Shown here piece by piece: positions 6,607 through 7,311 of a DNA stretch of 7,311 nucleotides (the stretch's first letter is position 1; each line of letters starts with the position of its first letter). Source of the stretch: Acidimicrobiia bacterium. GTDB taxonomy: Bacteria > Actinomycetota > Acidimicrobiia > Acidimicrobiales > Ilumatobacteraceae. The notes beneath the pieces are model-generated. The model was given only the letters and a program-made list of their open reading frames with translations. It did not search any database and was not told the DNA's origin. The stretch covers positions 1 to 7,311 of the forward strand of contig JACDGA010000088.1 of the NCBI GenBank assembly GCA_013815505.1, read 5' to 3'. A program made the position numbers and the translations under genes.

Positions 6607-6709
6607 TCAGAGACAGAGGAAGAGGATGCACGTCGGTGCAGGCTCCTCGACCACCGGCGGCGAGCAGCGCGAACGCGGTGGCGGATGTGGCGAGGAGGCG
6701 GTTGAACAT
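6607..6709 (-). pseudogene. Signal-peptide-like remnant, tail-to-tail with the DAC gene
   Basis: On the minus strand the ATG at 6709, preceded nine bases upstream by GAAAGG, encodes MFNRLLATSATAFALLAAGG, a typical n-region plus hydrophobic core. Seventeen of the first 18 codons end in G or C. The bias then stops abruptly in this frame and appears in the next one, where about 16 codons (PVVEEPAPT and on) run to a TGA at 6609-6607, two bases beyond the DAC stop. This looks like a short frameshifted or eroded secreted-protein gene. The original frame stays open for hundreds of codons antisense to the DAC gene, which I regard as meaningless. A real small exported peptide cannot be excluded. Confidence 0.3.
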
Positions 6710-6793
6710 TGGAGCCGGCCTTTCGTGACGTGAATCCCGTGCTCGGTGTCGAGCGATCGGTCACCTGTCACATGGCACGGGCACGGCCGGCGT

Positions 6794-6799
6794 TACTGT
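6794..6799 (+). promoter_or_regulatory. Putative -10 box, leaderless start of ppgK
   Basis: TACTGT fits TANNNT and lies seven bases before the GTG start at 6807, with no Shine-Dalgarno sequence between them. The arrangement matches that in front of the DAC gene. No clear -35 is visible. Confidence 0.45.
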
Positions 6800-6806
6800 C
6801 GAGGCC

Positions 6807-7311
6807 GTGTCGGGGAGCAGCAAGCAGAAGAAGTCGGAGATCGGATTCGGCATCGACATCGGTGGCAGCGGGATGAAGGCGGCACCCGTCGATCTGCGCA
6901 CCGGCGAGCTCGTCGAGGAGCGGTTGCGCGTCGATACCCCCAAGCCGGCGACGCCGGAGGCGATGGCAACGGTGGTCGCTGACCTCGTCGCACACTTCGA
7001 GTGGAAGACCGAGAGGGCCAAGAGCGGTCGTGGTGGTCCGCTCGGCGTCGCCTTTCCCGCCGTGATCCGCAGAGGTGTCGCCGAGAGCGCCGCCAACATT
7101 GATTCGTCGTGGATCGGAACGGACGCCGACGCGCTGTTCACGAAGGCGTCGGGGCAACCCGTGCACGTCATCAACGACGCCGACGCGGCAGGGGTCGCGG
7201 AGCTTCGGTACGGCGTCGCCGCCGGGCGCAAGGGCGTCGTGTTGATGCTCACGTTCGGCACCGGGATCGGCTCGGGCCTGTTCGTCGACGGCACGCTCGT
7301 GCCCAACACCG
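6807..7311 (+). CDS. ppgK: Polyphosphate glucokinase, N-terminal part (truncated by window end)
   Basis: It phosphorylates glucose to glucose-6-phosphate using inorganic polyphosphate, and in many members also ATP. It is a cytosolic ROK-family sugar kinase typical of actinobacteria. The 168 residues present include the phosphate-1 motif GFGIDIGGSGMKAAPVDL (from residue 13), DTPKPATPEAMA, GVAFPAV, SAANIDSSWIG, the catalytic-Asp motif HVINDADAAGVAE and the phosphate-2 motif LTFGTGIGSGLF, then LVPNT where the window ends. These are diagnostic of PpgK. About 90 to 100 residues should be missing, since family members are usually about 250-270 long. The GTG at 6807 is chosen because a TACTGT box lies seven bases upstream and the lysine-rich lead-in reaches the GFGIDIGG strand at once. 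It lies on the same strand as the DAC gene, but the 200-base spacer and its own promoter-like box suggest independent transcription. Confidence 0.95.
   Translation, partial: MSGSSKQKKSEIGFGIDIGGSGMKAAPVDLRTGELVEERLRVDTPKPATPEAMATVVADLVAHFEWKTERAKSGRGGPLGVAFPAVIRRGVAESAANIDSSWIGTDADALFTKASGQPVHVINDADAAGVAELRYGVAAGRKGVVLMLTFGTGIGSGLFVDGTLVPNT

Noticed and set aside
5387..6709. 440-codon minus-strand frame over the DAC gene
   Set aside because: It is antisense to a clear DisA_N protein and arginine/histidine-rich after the first 20 codons. Only the signal-peptide-like head is worth noting.
6740..6755. GCTCG-GTGT-CGAGC hairpin before ppgK
   Set aside because: The stem has only five perfect pairs plus one wobble, with no T-run. 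This is easily expected by chance at this GC content, so it is not called a terminator.
1..7311. CRISPR arrays, insertion sequences, tRNA or rRNA genes
   Set aside because: I saw no regularly spaced repeats, transposase motifs with terminal inverted repeats, tRNA-like cloverleaf or rRNA segments.

Overview
The window is very GC-rich. In its clear genes nearly every codon ends in G or C, and several starts are GTG. The gene content is a polyphosphate-type glucokinase, an acetyltransferase fused N-terminally to an acyl-CoA-synthetase-like protein, and a DisA_N protein. Together with possible leaderless promoters this suggests a high-GC actinobacterium. My best guess is an Acidimicrobiia (Ilumatobacter-like) chromosome, which is inference and not proven here.

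Layout from left to right. Bases 1-417 hold only a decayed plus-strand coding signal that changes frame, and 418-693 hold nothing I can support. On the minus strand a two-gene unit follows, read right to left. A gp5-type baseplate/spike protein (1769-1011) overlaps by GTGA a PAAR-like spike-tip protein (1014-694). No tube, sheath, gp25, gp6 or ATPase gene accompanies them inside the window, so this is either an edge of a contractile-injection/tail cluster or an isolated remnant. A gap with an 8-bp hairpin and a TTGACA box separates this pair from a minus-strand RibD_C/dihydrofolate-reductase-family protein (2549-1983). Upstream of that is a large minus-strand GNAT plus NDP-forming acyl-CoA-synthetase-like protein, a Pat-type protein acetyltransferase candidate (5277-2743). 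The spacer between these two genes contains interlocking palindromes with the geometry of an H-type pseudoknot.

Divergent from the Pat-like gene, on the plus strand, is a diadenylate-cyclase (DisA_N) domain protein with a C-terminal zinc ribbon (about 5366-6604). After a 200-bp spacer comes the start of a polyphosphate glucokinase gene, ppgK (6807 to the window end, truncated). The spacer holds, on the minus strand, a short signal-peptide-like remnant that ends tail-to-tail with the DAC gene.

Functionally the right half looks chromosomal: protein acetylation or acyl-CoA sensing, nucleotide second messenger, glucose phosphorylation. The left third looks accessory or eroding: injection-system spike parts and pseudogene traces. 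The most interesting items are the DAC-zinc-ribbon protein with an altered catalytic DGA motif, the orphan spike/PAAR pair with a peptidoglycan-binding-like N-terminus, and the interlocking palindromes after the Pat-like gene.
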